64,000 nt of DNA from Peribacillus simplex (GCF_900156045.1 NZ_FTMX01000001.1:1-64000), one strand, 5' to 3'; shown: positions 18,963 to 28,721, numbered from the stretch's first letter. Numbers and translations: made by a program. Notes: generated from the sequence alone by a model not told the origin.

Positions 18963-20302
18963 GGCTACGGAAGAAAATAAATTTATATACAGCGGTGTTA
19001 TTCATTTTCCTGCTCCTTTTAATGAATGTTTCCATTTATTTTATATTCAGTAATCTGATGATGGTGAATGAACTTAACCGTGCGAAAGCGGAGACAAAGA
19101 AAATTGCCTTCGATGTTAGTAAAAATGTTAATGATATTTCACCAAATGATTTACTTCGGGCCTATCTGCCTATAGATGGCATGATCGGTATTGTAAACGA
19201 AGATCAACGAAAAGGAACACTCGTTACATCCGATTCTGAAAAACAATTGAGCAATCGGGATAGTGGCTTTTATCCGGGTGAGAAGAGTGCGATCATCACT
19301 TATCATCATAAAAAGTATGTATTCGTTTCAAACCCGATCGTTTGGGGAGATGGAAGTGTAGTTAATCTGCAAATCACCAAAAGCATGACAGCAACGGAAG
19401 AAATGCTCGCTGTTCTGCGCATCGTATTAACCGCTGTAACGGTCATTGCCATGATACCTGTTCTAATATCAAGCACCATTCTTAGTAACTTCATCGCCCG
19501 TCCGATTCGATCGATGATTGATACGATGAAGGAGATTCAAACAAGCGGCCAATTTAAGCGACTTAGCCTAGAGGAAAAATCAAAAGATGAACTTGTGGAA
19601 ATGGGAAATACCTTTAATCACATGATCGATTTGCTGCAAGCCAACTTTGAAAAACAGGAGCAATTCGTATCGAATGCTTCACATGAATTAAAAACACCGC
19701 TAACTGTCATCGAAAGCTATGCAAGTCTTTTGAAGAGAAAAGGGTTGGAGCGCCCTGATTTGTTTGATGAATCTATAGAGGCCATACATTCTGAAGCCAT
19801 AAGAATGAGGGAAATGACAGAGGAAATGCTCCTGCTTGCAAAGCATCAGGAAAAATGGAATATAGAGAAGGAAACCATCATTCTGAACGACATCATTGCA
19901 GAGTTAGCGAAAGTGTATAAAAATGCGTACAATCGAACAGTGGAGATATATAGTGGCGATGCAATTGAAGCAGTAACGGACATTCAAAAGTTAAAACAGC
20001 TTTTGTTCATTTTTTTAGACAATGCAAGAAAATATAGTGACGAGCATATCTCAGTCTACATAGGACAAACAAGTGATGAAGCATATATCCGCATCGAAGA
20101 CAGAGGGGATGGAATTCCAAAGGCTGAATTGCCAAAAGTGTTCGATCGCTTTTATCGTGTAGATAAAGCGAGAAGCCGAAAGCAAGGCGGATCAGGATTG
20201 GGGCTTACCATGGCAAAGGAAATTGCTGATGCAATTGATGTGCGGATTGAAATGGATAGTCTCGAAGGCAGGGGAACGATCGTCACCCTTTTATTTAATT
20301 GA
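18959..20302 (+). CDS. Membrane sensor histidine kinase (partner of 18261)
   Basis: This 447-aa protein has TM1 (about 11-33), an extracytoplasmic sensor of about 120 aa, TM2 (about 155-178) and a HAMP linker. The H-box is FVSNASHELKTPLTVIESYASLL. N, G1 and G2 ATP-binding boxes follow (DNARKYS, EDRGDGIP, GGSGLGLTMAKEI). The layout is that of ArlS/BaeS-type kinases. It phosphorylates the OmpR-type regulator directly upstream; the stimulus is unknown. Confidence 0.92.
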   Translation: MRLRKKINLYTAVLFIFLLLLMNVSIYFIFSNLMMVNELNRAKAETKKIAFDVSKNVNDISPNDLLRAYLPIDGMIGIVNEDQRKGTLVTSDSEKQLSNRDSGFYPGEKSAIITYHHKKYVFVSNPIVWGDGSVVNLQITKSMTATEEMLAVLRIVLTAVTVIAMIPVLISSTILSNFIARPIRSMIDTMKEIQTSGQFKRLSLEEKSKDELVEMGNTFNHMIDLLQANFEKQEQFVSNASHELKTPLTVIESYASLLKRKGLERPDLFDESIEAIHSEAIRMREMTEEMLLLAKHQEKWNIEKETIILNDIIAELAKVYKNAYNRTVEIYSGDAIEAVTDIQKLKQLLFIFLDNARKYSDEHISVYIGQTSDEAYIRIEDRGDGIPKAELPKVFDRFYRVDKARSRKQGGSGLGLTMAKEIADAIDVRIEMDSLEGRGTIVTLLFN

Positions 20303-20381
20303 GTCTCTTAAATAGTGAATTCTTATCGGTCTCATTTTATCAAGATTAATAAAGTCAGAATGACGTTGGATGGGGGATACG

Positions 20382-21119
20382 ATGAAGAGTGGAAAAATGC
20401 TGATAACAGCTGGATCAACCCTCGTTTTTGGCCTGCTATTATTCGTCGGATTTCAATGGTGGGCTCCATCATTATCCGCGGAAAGCTTGACGGAAGCAGA
20501 AGTGAACCAGACAGCAAAGGATAAATATCCTGGAACCATTATAAAGACAACGAAAAGTGAAGGTGGAGAATATCGGATTGAAATGCAGCTTGAGACTGGG
20601 GTATATCAAATTAGGATGGATGCGAAAAGCGGTGAAGTTCGTTCTCTAAAAAAAGAAAACATAGTTCATGCAGCTGAAGAAACGACGGAAAACATACCCC
20701 AAAAGCAACTGACCCAAAAAGAAATAAAGGCACGTATTTCCTCACAGGGTGATCTGGAACAAATTGATTTTGTGCAGGAGAAAGACAATTCCTTTTATAA
20801 AGCTGTGGTAAATAAGAATAACGAAAAAATCACATTGATACTCGACCCATATACTGGAGCTATTATTGACTCGACAATGGTGGCAGAAAGTATCATTACA
20901 GAAAAGGAAGCAATTGAGATTGCGGAAAAACATGTAAAAGGAACAGGTGACGATACAGAATTTTATCAGCCCCCAGATCAGACACCTTATTATTTGATCG
21001 AAGTTGAATTAGAGGATGATCGAGACGCGGTCGTCCAAGTTGACGGCTACACAAAAGAAGTAAAAACAATAACATGGGAAGATGATGAAGAGAATGATAA
21101 TGATGGCCCTGAAAACTAA
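20382..21119 (+). CDS. PepSY domain-containing exported protein
   Basis: This 245-aa protein has an N-terminal membrane anchor or signal (about 6-27, with VFGLLLFVGFQWWAPSLSA). Three PepSY-like units follow, each with the ITEKEAIEIAEKHV or TEAEVNQTAKDKY type helix and a strand-rich end; the tail is acidic. I chose the ATG at 20382 because GGGGGA lies 6 bases before it. It lies 80 bases after the kinase gene, so it may be a ligand-binding or protease-inhibiting partner of that sensor. Confidence 0.82.
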   Translation: MKSGKMLITAGSTLVFGLLLFVGFQWWAPSLSAESLTEAEVNQTAKDKYPGTIIKTTKSEGGEYRIEMQLETGVYQIRMDAKSGEVRSLKKENIVHAAEETTENIPQKQLTQKEIKARISSQGDLEQIDFVQEKDNSFYKAVVNKNNEKITLILDPYTGAIIDSTMVAESIITEKEAIEIAEKHVKGTGDDTEFYQPPDQTPYYLIEVELEDDRDAVVQVDGYTKEVKTITWEDDEENDNDGPEN

Positions 21120-21160
21120 TTAAAGGGTTTTTTAATCAAGACGCAATGGAGCAAATCATA

Positions 21161-21199
21161 AAAAAGGGTGATGCCTATTAATAGGCATCACCCTTTTTG
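21161..21199 (+). terminator. Terminator after PepSY gene
   Basis: The stem arms AAAAAGGGTGATGCCTATT and its complement form an 18-bp stem (21161-21198) ending in a T-run. Confidence 0.9.
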
Positions 21200-21421
21200 G
21201 CTTCGTTGAGTAAGGAAAATGCAAAAGGAAAGAGAAGAAAATGTAATAATTCTCACCAATTTCTAATCCTTCTATCATTTAACTCTAATTTAATTTCTCT
21301 AACATGGAATAAAGCACCAAATGATAAATCAGGGCCAAATAAGTTGGGTGGATGAAAGGCATCTGGATTATTGTACATAGAATATTTCCATCATATTCAA
21401 CACGAGAAAGGAGAATAAGTA

Positions 21422-22015
21422 ATGTCAATTATTTCCAGTATTCTGGATTACAACAAGATGTTTGTCGATCAAAACAAATATAAAGAGTTTCAAACGACAA
21501 AGTATCCAGATAAAAAGATCGTCATCATAACGTGCATGGATACCCGTCTGTTGGAATTGCTTCCAAAGGCGCTGGGTTTAAAGAATGGAGATGCGAAAAT
21601 CATTAAAAACGCTGGAGCTATAGTTTCCCATCCTTTTGGCAGCATCATGCGCAGTATCCTTGTCGCTATTTATGAGCTAAAAGTGGAGGAAGTGTGTGTG
21701 ATCGGACATCATGGATGCGGTATGGTGGGGCTTCAATACTCTTCACTTCTTGATGCCGCAAAACAGAAGAAAGTCAGTCAGGAGCAAATTGATGTCCTTA
21801 CAAACTCTGGTATTGAATTATCAAAGTGGCTGTCAGGATTTCAATGCGTAGAGGAGAGCGTAACGAATAGTGTCCGTTTGATCGAAAACCATCCATTATT
21901 ACCGGAATCCATTGCCGTTCACGGTATGGTCATCCATCCCGAAACGGGTAAATTGGATCGAATCATAGATGGATATAGCAAGGGCGAAATACATATTCAA
22001 AAGAAGGAGCGATAG
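21422..22015 (+). CDS. Beta-class carbonic anhydrase
   Basis: This 197-aa zinc enzyme interconverts CO2 and bicarbonate in the cytosol. The zinc ligands are in CMDTRL (C, with the D-R pair) and GHHGCG (H and C). It resembles the YtiB type of Bacillus. It ends one base before the start of a SulP transporter, so the pair is one operon. A bicarbonate-related role of the transporter is likely. Confidence 0.93.
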   Translation: MSIISSILDYNKMFVDQNKYKEFQTTKYPDKKIVIITCMDTRLLELLPKALGLKNGDAKIIKNAGAIVSHPFGSIMRSILVAIYELKVEEVCVIGHHGCGMVGLQYSSLLDAAKQKKVSQEQIDVLTNSGIELSKWLSGFQCVEESVTNSVRLIENHPLLPESIAVHGMVIHPETGKLDRIIDGYSKGEIHIQKKER

Positions 22016-22016
22016 A

Positions 22017-23774
22017 ATGATGGGATCTAGCAGGCTTGAAGGATATAATCTAGGCAGTTTTCAGAAAGACCTGGTTGCCGGGGTGGTAGTTGGGATTGTA
22101 GCGATTCCCTTAGCGATGGCTTTTGCCATTGCTTCTGGAGTAAGACCGGAATACGGACTGTACACATCCATTATTGCAGGAATCATGGTCTCCCTTTTTG
22201 GAGGATCCAAATATCAAATTGCAGGCCCGACTGGAGCCTTTGTCCCGGTCTTGTTCGGGGTGGTCATGCAGTACGGATATGAAAAACTGTTAATCGCCGG
22301 TTTCATGGCAGGCATCATGATTTTTCTTATGGGCGTCTTCAAACTGGGAAGATTCATCAAGTTTATTCCCCGTCCAGTTACCATCGGCTTTACTGCTGGA
22401 ATTGCCGTGATTATCTTCTCTGGGCAGATTGCCAATTTCTTTGGACTCAGTAACTTAAAAAAAGAAGAAGCATTCCTTTTAAATATGAAAGAAATCTTAT
22501 TGAACTTCAATACAGTGAATGTCTATAGTGTACTGGTAGCTATCATAAGTTTAACTCTCGTCATTCTGACTCCAAAATATATACCGAAAATTCCTGGAGC
22601 ATTGCTGGGATTGATCGTATCGACTCTAGTAGCCAGCTTATTCTTTCCAGGTCAGGTAGCGACAATTGGATCGGCCTATGGCGCCATTCCTAATGCATTG
22701 CCCCATTTTCAGTTTCCCCAAATCACTGGCGGACTAGTGATTGAACTCCTTCCGGCTGCCTTGGTCATTGCCATGCTTGGAGGAATTGAATCACTATTAT
22801 CAGCTGTAGTGGCAGACGGCATGACCAACAGTAAACATAACAGCAATAAAGAGCTGATGGGGCAAGGATTGACCAATATGATCACGCCTTTATTTGGAGG
22901 CATTCCAGCTACAGGTGCCATCGCACGTACCGCAACGAATATTAAAAACGGTGCAGTTTCCCCTATATCAGGTGTGATTCATGGGCTGGTGGTATTGCTT
23001 GTGTTGGTCAGTTTGGCTCCTTATGCATCGGCGATTCCATTGGCCAGCATGGCCCCCATTCTTATGTTTGTCGCATGGAACATGAGCGAACGAAAGGAAT
23101 TTTCGCATATCTTAAAAGCAAAAACGATGGACTCGATCGTATTGATCGTCACCTTCGTGTTAACCGTATTGATTGACCTGACAACAGGTGTCGGGATCGG
23201 ATTGCTATTAGCCATCCTATCTTTCGTTAAACTGATGAGCGGTACATTGAAATTATCGAAGGTATTACCAGATCCAGCTGATAAACTAGTTAAACCAGAA
23301 ATGGTGCAACAAGGTTCAAGCTGCCCGCAGATTAACATATATACGATAGAAGGACCCTTATTCTTTGGTTCGATCGAAAGGCTGCAAGAAGAAATCGACG
23401 AAATAATGCGTTCAAAACCTAAAGTCCTTCTATTAAGAATGAGCAATGTGCCATTTATCGATACATCGGGAGAAGCGCTTCTCACCGAAATCGTGAAGCA
23501 ATTCAAGTCTCATAATCTACAAGTGTTGATTTCCGGGATTCAACAGGAACCTAAAGAAATACTGGAAAAAACCGGATTCATTAAACTGGTAGGTGAGGAA
23601 CAATTCTTTTCCAGTACGGGTGATGCCATTAATAAAGCTTTATCCAAACTGGATGAGAACCGTTGTAAAGGATGTAAACAGTTTTCTTTTGCTGAATGTA
23701 CCGCACTCTCCCAGCAAGTCCAAAAGCCTGCATTATTAAAACAAAAAAGAAAACGGGAGATAGGTTTAACATGA
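22017..23774 (+). CDS. SulP-family anion transporter with STAS domain
   Basis: This 585-aa protein has 10-12 membrane segments and the SulP signature AFAIASGVRPEYGLYTSIIAGI. A C-terminal STAS domain (about 425-540, with VLLLRMSNVPFIDTSG) follows. A short cysteine-bearing tail (CKGCKQFSFAEC) comes after STAS. SulP proteins carry sulfate, bicarbonate or dicarboxylates. The carbonic anhydrase gene one base upstream suggests bicarbonate. The ATG at 22017 has AAGGAG upstream. The tail cysteines are an unusual addition and could bind metal. Confidence 0.9.
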   Translation: MMGSSRLEGYNLGSFQKDLVAGVVVGIVAIPLAMAFAIASGVRPEYGLYTSIIAGIMVSLFGGSKYQIAGPTGAFVPVLFGVVMQYGYEKLLIAGFMAGIMIFLMGVFKLGRFIKFIPRPVTIGFTAGIAVIIFSGQIANFFGLSNLKKEEAFLLNMKEILLNFNTVNVYSVLVAIISLTLVILTPKYIPKIPGALLGLIVSTLVASLFFPGQVATIGSAYGAIPNALPHFQFPQITGGLVIELLPAALVIAMLGGIESLLSAVVADGMTNSKHNSNKELMGQGLTNMITPLFGGIPATGAIARTATNIKNGAVSPISGVIHGLVVLLVLVSLAPYASAIPLASMAPILMFVAWNMSERKEFSHILKAKTMDSIVLIVTFVLTVLIDLTTGVGIGLLLAILSFVKLMSGTLKLSKVLPDPADKLVKPEMVQQGSSCPQINIYTIEGPLFFGSIERLQEEIDEIMRSKPKVLLLRMSNVPFIDTSGEALLTEIVKQFKSHNLQVLISGIQQEPKEILEKTGFIKLVGEEQFFSSTGDAINKALSKLDENRCKGCKQFSFAECTALSQQVQKPALLKQKRKREIGLT

Positions 23775-23790
23775 CTCCTGTTAGGAAGAT

Positions 23791-23825
23791 GAGGCATCTG
23801 CTTTTGGCAGATGCTCATTTTCTTT
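23791..23825 (+). terminator. Terminator of the carbonic anhydrase-SulP operon
   Basis: GCATCTGC (23794-23801) pairs with GCAGATGC (23807-23814), and a T-rich run follows. Confidence 0.8.
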
Positions 23826-23871
23826 GATTATAATAATCTACCCCACGGTTTATCAGATATCTTTAAGAAAA

Positions 23872-24094
23872 GGCTGTTTTCGCATAATTTGTTGCTATTT
23901 ACCAAGTAAAGCGGTGTGGTTGATTTCCCCTCCAGATGCTCGCTTTCCGCGGGGCGGGCGGTGAGCCTCCTCGGCGTAAAAGCCTGTGGGGTCTCACCTG
24001 TCCCGCTGCTCCCGCAGGAGTCTCGCACTTGCGCTCCAATCAACCTTAAATCGTTTAGTTTTTAAAAACAACAATCTTTACGAAAAGAGAGCTT
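23872..24094. mobile_element. MITE family A, copy A3
   Basis: A full-length copy with left end GGCTGTTTTCGCATA. It is flanked by a direct repeat of 14 bases, CTTTAAGAAAAGGC (23861-23874 and 24092-24105), which overlaps the expected 8-bp duplication TAAGAAAA. The last few bases of the right end differ from the other copies. Confidence 0.75.
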
Positions 24095-24108
24095 TAAGAA
24101 AAGGCAAA

Positions 24109-24137
24109 ACGCATGCCCAAGAATTTTGAGCATGCGT
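24109..24137 (-). terminator. Terminator of the beta-lactamase gene
   Basis: ACGCATGC and GCATGCGT form an 8-bp stem (24109-24116 and 24130-24137). On the minus strand TTTTG follows. Confidence 0.75.
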
Positions 24138-24143
24138 AAACTT

Positions 24144-24935
24144 TTATTCTTCTATGATATCCAACTCTTTCAGGGCTTCAAGCGTAATCGTTTTGGCTTT
24201 GCTTCCGCTGCCGTCCATGTTCGTTGCGAAGGCCCATTTGCCTTTGTCCGTTTCGATGTACCCCACATACCAGCCTAATCCCATATCAGAAAGGCGTGTA
24301 CCGGTTTTTCCATGGAGGACATATGAGTCTGCTTCTTCATTGATCATGATTCTCTTTACGGTTCTCATATGCTGCTTATCGATAGGCAGTTTTTCCTCTA
24401 CAAGGTTTTCGATGAATTGGACTTGTTCCAGGGCAGAAATCTTTATGCTGCTGTCGAGCCAGAACTGATCGATCCCGCCGGAGATATCACGATTGCCGTA
24501 ATCAATCAGGTTCACATATCGCTGCATGTTTCCCGCCCCGATATCGCGGGCCATTGCTTGATAATACCAGATCACAGAATGCCTCATGGCTGAAGCAAGC
24601 GTATGATCTCTGTTCCAATCTTCAAATTCCCTAATTACGCCATCCCAGCGTTTCACTTCATATTCATCGCTCACCGCTTTTGTCTGTAAGCCGATTAATG
24701 CATTCGCGACTTTGAATGTCGATTCCGGAGTGTAGCGCGCTTTACTTCTCTGTTTGTTATAGATATATACTTTATCATTTTTTAAGTTTTGGAGAACCAT
24801 CGTGCCTTCCACACCATCGAAAGACTCCCCGATATCCAGTTCTTTCACCTTTTGATCGTTTGCACTTGCGTGAATCGTACCCATGGAACCAGTGACTAGC
24901 AGGACAAGAATGAAACATAACGCTTTGATTTTCAT
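24144..24935 (-). CDS. Class D (OXA-type) beta-lactamase
   Basis: This 263-aa exported serine hydrolase cleaves beta-lactam rings. It has a signal peptide (about 1-24, ending IHASA). The motifs are S72-T-F-K75 (nucleophile and the lysine that is carboxylated), S120-V-I122, Y146-G-N148 and K210-T-G212, with W159 in the usual place. The third residue of the second motif is I where V is usual. There is no lipobox and no regulator beside it. The ATG at 24935 has AAAGGAG upstream. Its nearest relatives are probably chromosomal class D enzymes of Bacillus. A BlaR-type sensor is less likely, since the protein is short. Confidence 0.9.
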   Translation of the reverse strand: MKIKALCFILVLLVTGSMGTIHASANDQKVKELDIGESFDGVEGTMVLQNLKNDKVYIYNKQRSKARYTPESTFKVANALIGLQTKAVSDEYEVKRWDGVIREFEDWNRDHTLASAMRHSVIWYYQAMARDIGAGNMQRYVNLIDYGNRDISGGIDQFWLDSSIKISALEQVQFIENLVEEKLPIDKQHMRTVKRIMINEEADSYVLHGKTGTRLSDMGLGWYVGYIETDKGKWAFATNMDGSGSKAKTITLEALKELDIIEE

Positions 24936-25135
24936 TACACACTCTCCTTTAAGGATGGATTGATACATCATCAGAAGTAATTTCCAAAAAATAGGTTGAT
25001 GGCTAAAGTATACCTATTCCCGATAAAAAACGAAACCTAATTCTTGGATTCTGTTTAGATAGTATCGATCAAGGAGGGAAGCAGAGGGTAGCTAATGAAT
25101 ATATAAAGCAAACGAAAGAATGGGAGGAATCTATC

Positions 25136-25780
25136 ATGGAGGTTAACCAAAGAAAAATAAATAGTAATGAAAAAGAAATTACATACACACATATTGAAAA
25201 CGGAAGTCCTGCCGTTTGTTTTATGTTTTCAGGTGCGGGGTACACGTATGAGAAGCCGTTATTCTATTATTCGACGATGATCATGCTTCAAAATCAGTAT
25301 GATGTCGTGCATATTCATTACGCTTACGACCAGGATATATTCAAGCATCCATTGGTAGATATCACAAAAGTGATCGTTAATGATGTGAATCCCGTCATTA
25401 CGGAAGTACTTCAAAATCATGAATATCAAAGAACAGTGTTTTTAGGTAAATCACTTGGCACCATCCCCATCATCAATGGAATTATGAAAAGTGAGCGGTT
25501 TATGAAAGCCAAAATGATTTTGCTTACGCCGCTCTTGAAGTTCGATTCGATTTTTGCTGGGTTATTGAGCAGCAATCATTCAGCACATATAGTAATCGGA
25601 GATAAAGACCATCATTATATTCCAGATAAAATTCAAGCAATTGAAAATAAAACGAACATAAGCATCGATAAAATCCCGCATGCAAATCATTCATTGGATA
25701 TTGAACCTTTGAATGCTTCAAGGTCGATTACCATGCTGGAAAGTGTAATGAATGGTATGGAAGAGTTTATAAAGGGATAG
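25136..25780 (+). CDS. Alpha/beta-hydrolase fold protein
   Basis: This 214-aa protein has the nucleophile elbow GKSLGT, an early GAGYTYEKP loop (oxyanion side), an acidic residue in VIGDKDHHY and a late histidine in PHANHSLDIE. These fit a Ser-Asp-His triad. It has no signal peptide. The substrate is unknown. It resembles small uncharacterised bacillar hydrolases and stands alone, with TGGGAGGA before the ATG. Confidence 0.75.
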   Translation: MEVNQRKINSNEKEITYTHIENGSPAVCFMFSGAGYTYEKPLFYYSTMIMLQNQYDVVHIHYAYDQDIFKHPLVDITKVIVNDVNPVITEVLQNHEYQRTVFLGKSLGTIPIINGIMKSERFMKAKMILLTPLLKFDSIFAGLLSSNHSAHIVIGDKDHHYIPDKIQAIENKTNISIDKIPHANHSLDIEPLNASRSITMLESVMNGMEEFIKG

Positions 25781-25847
25781 GACAATCGCGATTAAACGAT
25801 AGGAGGTAGGCAAAGAAAACAAGAAAATCAATGAAGCTATGTGGGGG

Positions 25848-26444
25848 TCAGCGGTCTTTTAGATAGAATTTCGGTGTGTGAAAATTCAATATTTGAATAA
25901 GCTGGTCGCCCATATACGCAGGTGATTGTTCGAAATCATTGTCAATCCAATCTATTATCAATCCAATGATTCCATGGATCCGATACGTGCTAAAAAGGTC
26001 AATATCAATATTTGGATTTACCTCAGTCGAGTATTGATAGTCTTCCCTGAATAATTCAGCTAATTTGTTTGTCATTTTTTCACGGAAGTTATAGGCAGTT
26101 TCTGGGTGTAACATCAGTTTATAAAATTTTTTGTTTTCTAAGAAATGATGAAATAATACAATCGATTTTGAAGGTAAATTATTGAATTCGACGACTGATA
26201 AACCGCGATAAGGTTTACGGTAAGCTTCATTCAATTTTTCGAACATCTCCCCGATTATTTCATCTAATAAATCTTCCTTTTGCTCGTAATGGGAGTAAAA
26301 TGTTCCTCGATTATAATTCGCCATATTCACGATTTCCGTAATGGTGATAGTATGGAAGTTTTTTTCTTCCATCAAAGATAATAAAGCCGCTTTAAAGCTC
26401 TCTTTTGTTCTTCTTACTCGTCTATCTGGATGCTGAATGGACAT
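25848..26444 (-). CDS. TetR/AcrR-family regulator
   Basis: This 198-aa protein has an N-terminal HTH (RRTKESFKAALLSLMEEKNFHTITITEIVNMANYNRGTFYSHYEQKEDLLDEI) and a helical ligand domain. I chose the ATG at 26444 because AAGGAG lies upstream. It is divergent from the SDR gene at 26705, with a TATCTC/GAGATA palindrome between them, so the SDR may be its target. Confidence 0.9.
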   Translation of the reverse strand: MSIQHPDRRVRRTKESFKAALLSLMEEKNFHTITITEIVNMANYNRGTFYSHYEQKEDLLDEIIGEMFEKLNEAYRKPYRGLSVVEFNNLPSKSIVLFHHFLENKKFYKLMLHPETAYNFREKMTNKLAELFREDYQYSTEVNPNIDIDLFSTYRIHGIIGLIIDWIDNDFEQSPAYMGDQLIQILNFHTPKFYLKDR

Positions 26445-26568
26445 GGAAATACTCCTTCCTGATTTTTTAATGGACAAAAACGATGAATCTGTCGGGTATC
26501 ATACATTTCTTATAGTATTGCATATTGAAGCCCTTTCATAAACATTTTATACTTTAATTGTTTCATGA

Positions 26569-26586
26569 TATCTCAATGTCGAGATA
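26569..26586. promoter_or_regulatory. Candidate TetR operator
   Basis: The palindrome TATCTC-N6-GAGATA lies in the divergent intergenic region between the TetR gene and the SDR gene. Confidence 0.45.
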
Positions 26587-26704
26587 GTTACCAATTTGGA
26601 TAATATCCAAGATAAAGGGAAGGTTAGGTGGGATAAATCACCTGAACCCCGGTTTGGATGAAATTACACGATACTCTAAGATACAGGAAGGAAGAGTGAT
26701 TGGA

Positions 26705-27475
26705 ATGACATATCCAGTATTACAAGATAAGGTGGCAATCGTAACAGGAGCTGCAATGGGCATGGGTCTCGAAACGGCTAAACTATTTGCAGAAGCAGGT
26801 GCCAAAGTGGTGGTAGCTGACCTTAACGAAGAAAAAGGTAAGCAGGCAGTTTCGGAAATTGAGGCTAACGGCGGAATCGCATTCTTCCAAAAGGTCGATA
26901 TTTCCAAAACGGAACAGGTAAAAGCACTGGTCGATGCAACTGTTGAGAAATATGGAAGGCTGGATGTTGCTGTCAATAATGCAGCCCTGACTCCTGATGA
27001 CAAACCAGTAGCCGAGTTTGATGAAGATTATTGGGACAAGCTCATGGCAATAGACCTTAAAGGAACAGCACTATGCTTGAAATATGAACTGCAACAGATG
27101 ATCAAGCAAGGTAACGGTGGATCGATCATCAATATTTCATCCGTCAGCGGCTTCCGTCCTCAGCCGGATAATGTGGCCTATGTCGCGGCAAAGCACGGAG
27201 TGGTCGGAATGACGAAAGTCGCTGCACTAGAAAATGGAGACAAAAACATCCGTGTTAACTCTGTGGCCCCTGGTGCCATTGATACTCCGATGTTACGTGG
27301 AGCATTGGAACAGTTTGGTTTCACCGAAGAAGAATACGCACCGCAGCTTAGCCTGTTGAACAGGTTTGGGCAAGGAAGGGAAGTCGCACAGGCTAGCTTA
27401 TGGTTAGCTTCAGACCAGTCCTCTTATGTAACGGGCACAACCTTGCACGTCGATGCAGGTTACACGAGCCGTTAA
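26705..27475 (+). CDS. Short-chain dehydrogenase/reductase
   Basis: This 256-aa classical SDR has the cofactor motif TGAAMGMG, the NNAA motif and the catalytic S-Y-K set in INISSVSG and YVAAKHG. The acidic residue in VVADLNEEKG after strand 2 favours NAD over NADP. The substrate is unknown. The ATG at 26705 is preceded by GGAAGAG. It may be controlled by the divergent TetR protein. Confidence 0.9.
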   Translation: MTYPVLQDKVAIVTGAAMGMGLETAKLFAEAGAKVVVADLNEEKGKQAVSEIEANGGIAFFQKVDISKTEQVKALVDATVEKYGRLDVAVNNAALTPDDKPVAEFDEDYWDKLMAIDLKGTALCLKYELQQMIKQGNGGSIINISSVSGFRPQPDNVAYVAAKHGVVGMTKVAALENGDKNIRVNSVAPGAIDTPMLRGALEQFGFTEEEYAPQLSLLNRFGQGREVAQASLWLASDQSSYVTGTTLHVDAGYTSR

Positions 27476-27488
27476 ATATAAAAAATCC

Positions 27489-27524
27489 AAAACCCCTGAA
27501 TTCACTCGAATTCGGGGGTTTTGT
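27489..27524 (+). terminator. Terminator of the SDR gene
   Basis: AAAACCCCTGAATTC pairs with GAATTCGGGGGTTTT (27489-27503 and 27508-27522) and a T-run ends it. The 235 bases after it hold no gene that I can support. Confidence 0.88.
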
Positions 27525-27759
27525 CATTCAAATGCCAAGCAGCTGCCTCGTTAATTGTGCCTCCCAGCTTTTATTGATAGTATCCAACTATCTTTTTGAT
27601 CTCCAATCATATGATTTGTACCGGGAAAAACCGCCGGAAGTAGCCTAGCGAGTGCCCGGGTTCCTTTTCCTTAAAGGTAACGGAACATGATAGTGGAGGG
27701 ATAAAATGTTATATTAAAGGTATGGATGACTAATCATTTGGTTTTAGAAAGGAGAGATC

Positions 27760-28149
27760 ATGGAAGGAACCAATACATTTCATTCAATTGATGAATATAT
27801 TATACAATTTCCCGAAAAAGTTCAGGAAATACTACTAACGTTGAGAAAAGTGATAAAGGATGCAGCACCGGATGCAGAGGAAAAGATAAGCTATCAAATG
27901 CCTACCTTTGTTTTATATGGAAATCTGGTACATTTCGCTGCTTATAAAAAACATATAGGATTCTATCCAACTCCTAGCGCAATCTCTGCGTTTGAATCTG
28001 CTTTAACGGAATATAAATGTTCAAAAGGGGCCGTTCAGTTTCCGCTTAACAAGCCAATTCCTTATGAATTAATAACCGAGATGGTTATATTTAGAGTGGA
28101 AGAGAACAAAAAGAAGAAAGCGGAAGGCAAATCAAAAAAGAAAAAATAA
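27760..28149 (+). CDS. DUF1801 (YdhG-like) protein
   Basis: This 129-aa protein has the DUF1801 core APDAEEKISYQMPTF and HIGFYPTPSAI, then a lysine-rich tail (KKKKAEGKSKKKK). Proteins of this group have been called iron chaperones in bacilli, but the activity of most members is not established. The SD is AAAGGAGAG. Confidence 0.85.
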   Translation: MEGTNTFHSIDEYIIQFPEKVQEILLTLRKVIKDAAPDAEEKISYQMPTFVLYGNLVHFAAYKKHIGFYPTPSAISAFESALTEYKCSKGAVQFPLNKPIPYELITEMVIFRVEENKKKKAEGKSKKKK

Positions 28150-28229
28150 CGGAAATGATTATCAGAATTCATCAAATATTTAACATATGATTGTGAGATT
28201 CAAGACTGAAAGAGAAGGGTGGAAATAGT

Positions 28230-28721
28230 ATGTTCAAAAAATTATTCGGTAAAAAAGAAAGTGTGGAACAGCTGCTTGCTCCCATTAATGGACAAGTAAT
28301 AAACATTGAAGATGTTCCGGATCCGGTGTTTTCCGGTAAAATGATGGGGGACGGAATAGCGATACTTCCTGAGAAGGGACTGGTCGTATCTCCAATCGAT
28401 GCAGAAGTAATCCAGGTTTTTCATACTAAACATGCACTAGGCCTCCGCACGAAGCATGGCATTGAATTGTTGATTCATATTGGATTGGAAACAGTTAACC
28501 TTAATGGTGAGGGATTTGAAGTCCATGTCGCAGAAGGGCAAAATGTAAAAGCGGGAGACAAGCTTGTAACATTTGATATCGATTTTATAAAATCCAAAGC
28601 TCCAAGCATTGTAACTCCGATTGTTATCACGAACGGCGAACTAGTTGAAAAACTGGAAAAAACAAATAGCACCCAAGCGAATAGTAACGAAACACAAATC
28701 ATGAGTGTTTATTTGAAGTAG
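28230..28721 (+). CDS. PTS glucose-type EIIA protein
   Basis: This 163-aa single-domain phosphocarrier passes phosphate from HPr to an EIIB partner. The two active-site histidines are H68 (HALGLRTKHG) and H83 (HIGLETV), as in E. coli IIA-Glc. No EIIBC gene is near, so it serves another permease in trans, like YpqE of Bacillus. A GGGTGG site lies before the ATG. Confidence 0.9.
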   Translation: MFKKLFGKKESVEQLLAPINGQVINIEDVPDPVFSGKMMGDGIAILPEKGLVVSPIDAEVIQVFHTKHALGLRTKHGIELLIHIGLETVNLNGEGFEVHVAEGQNVKAGDKLVTFDIDFIKSKAPSIVTPIVITNGELVEKLEKTNSTQANSNETQIMSVYLK

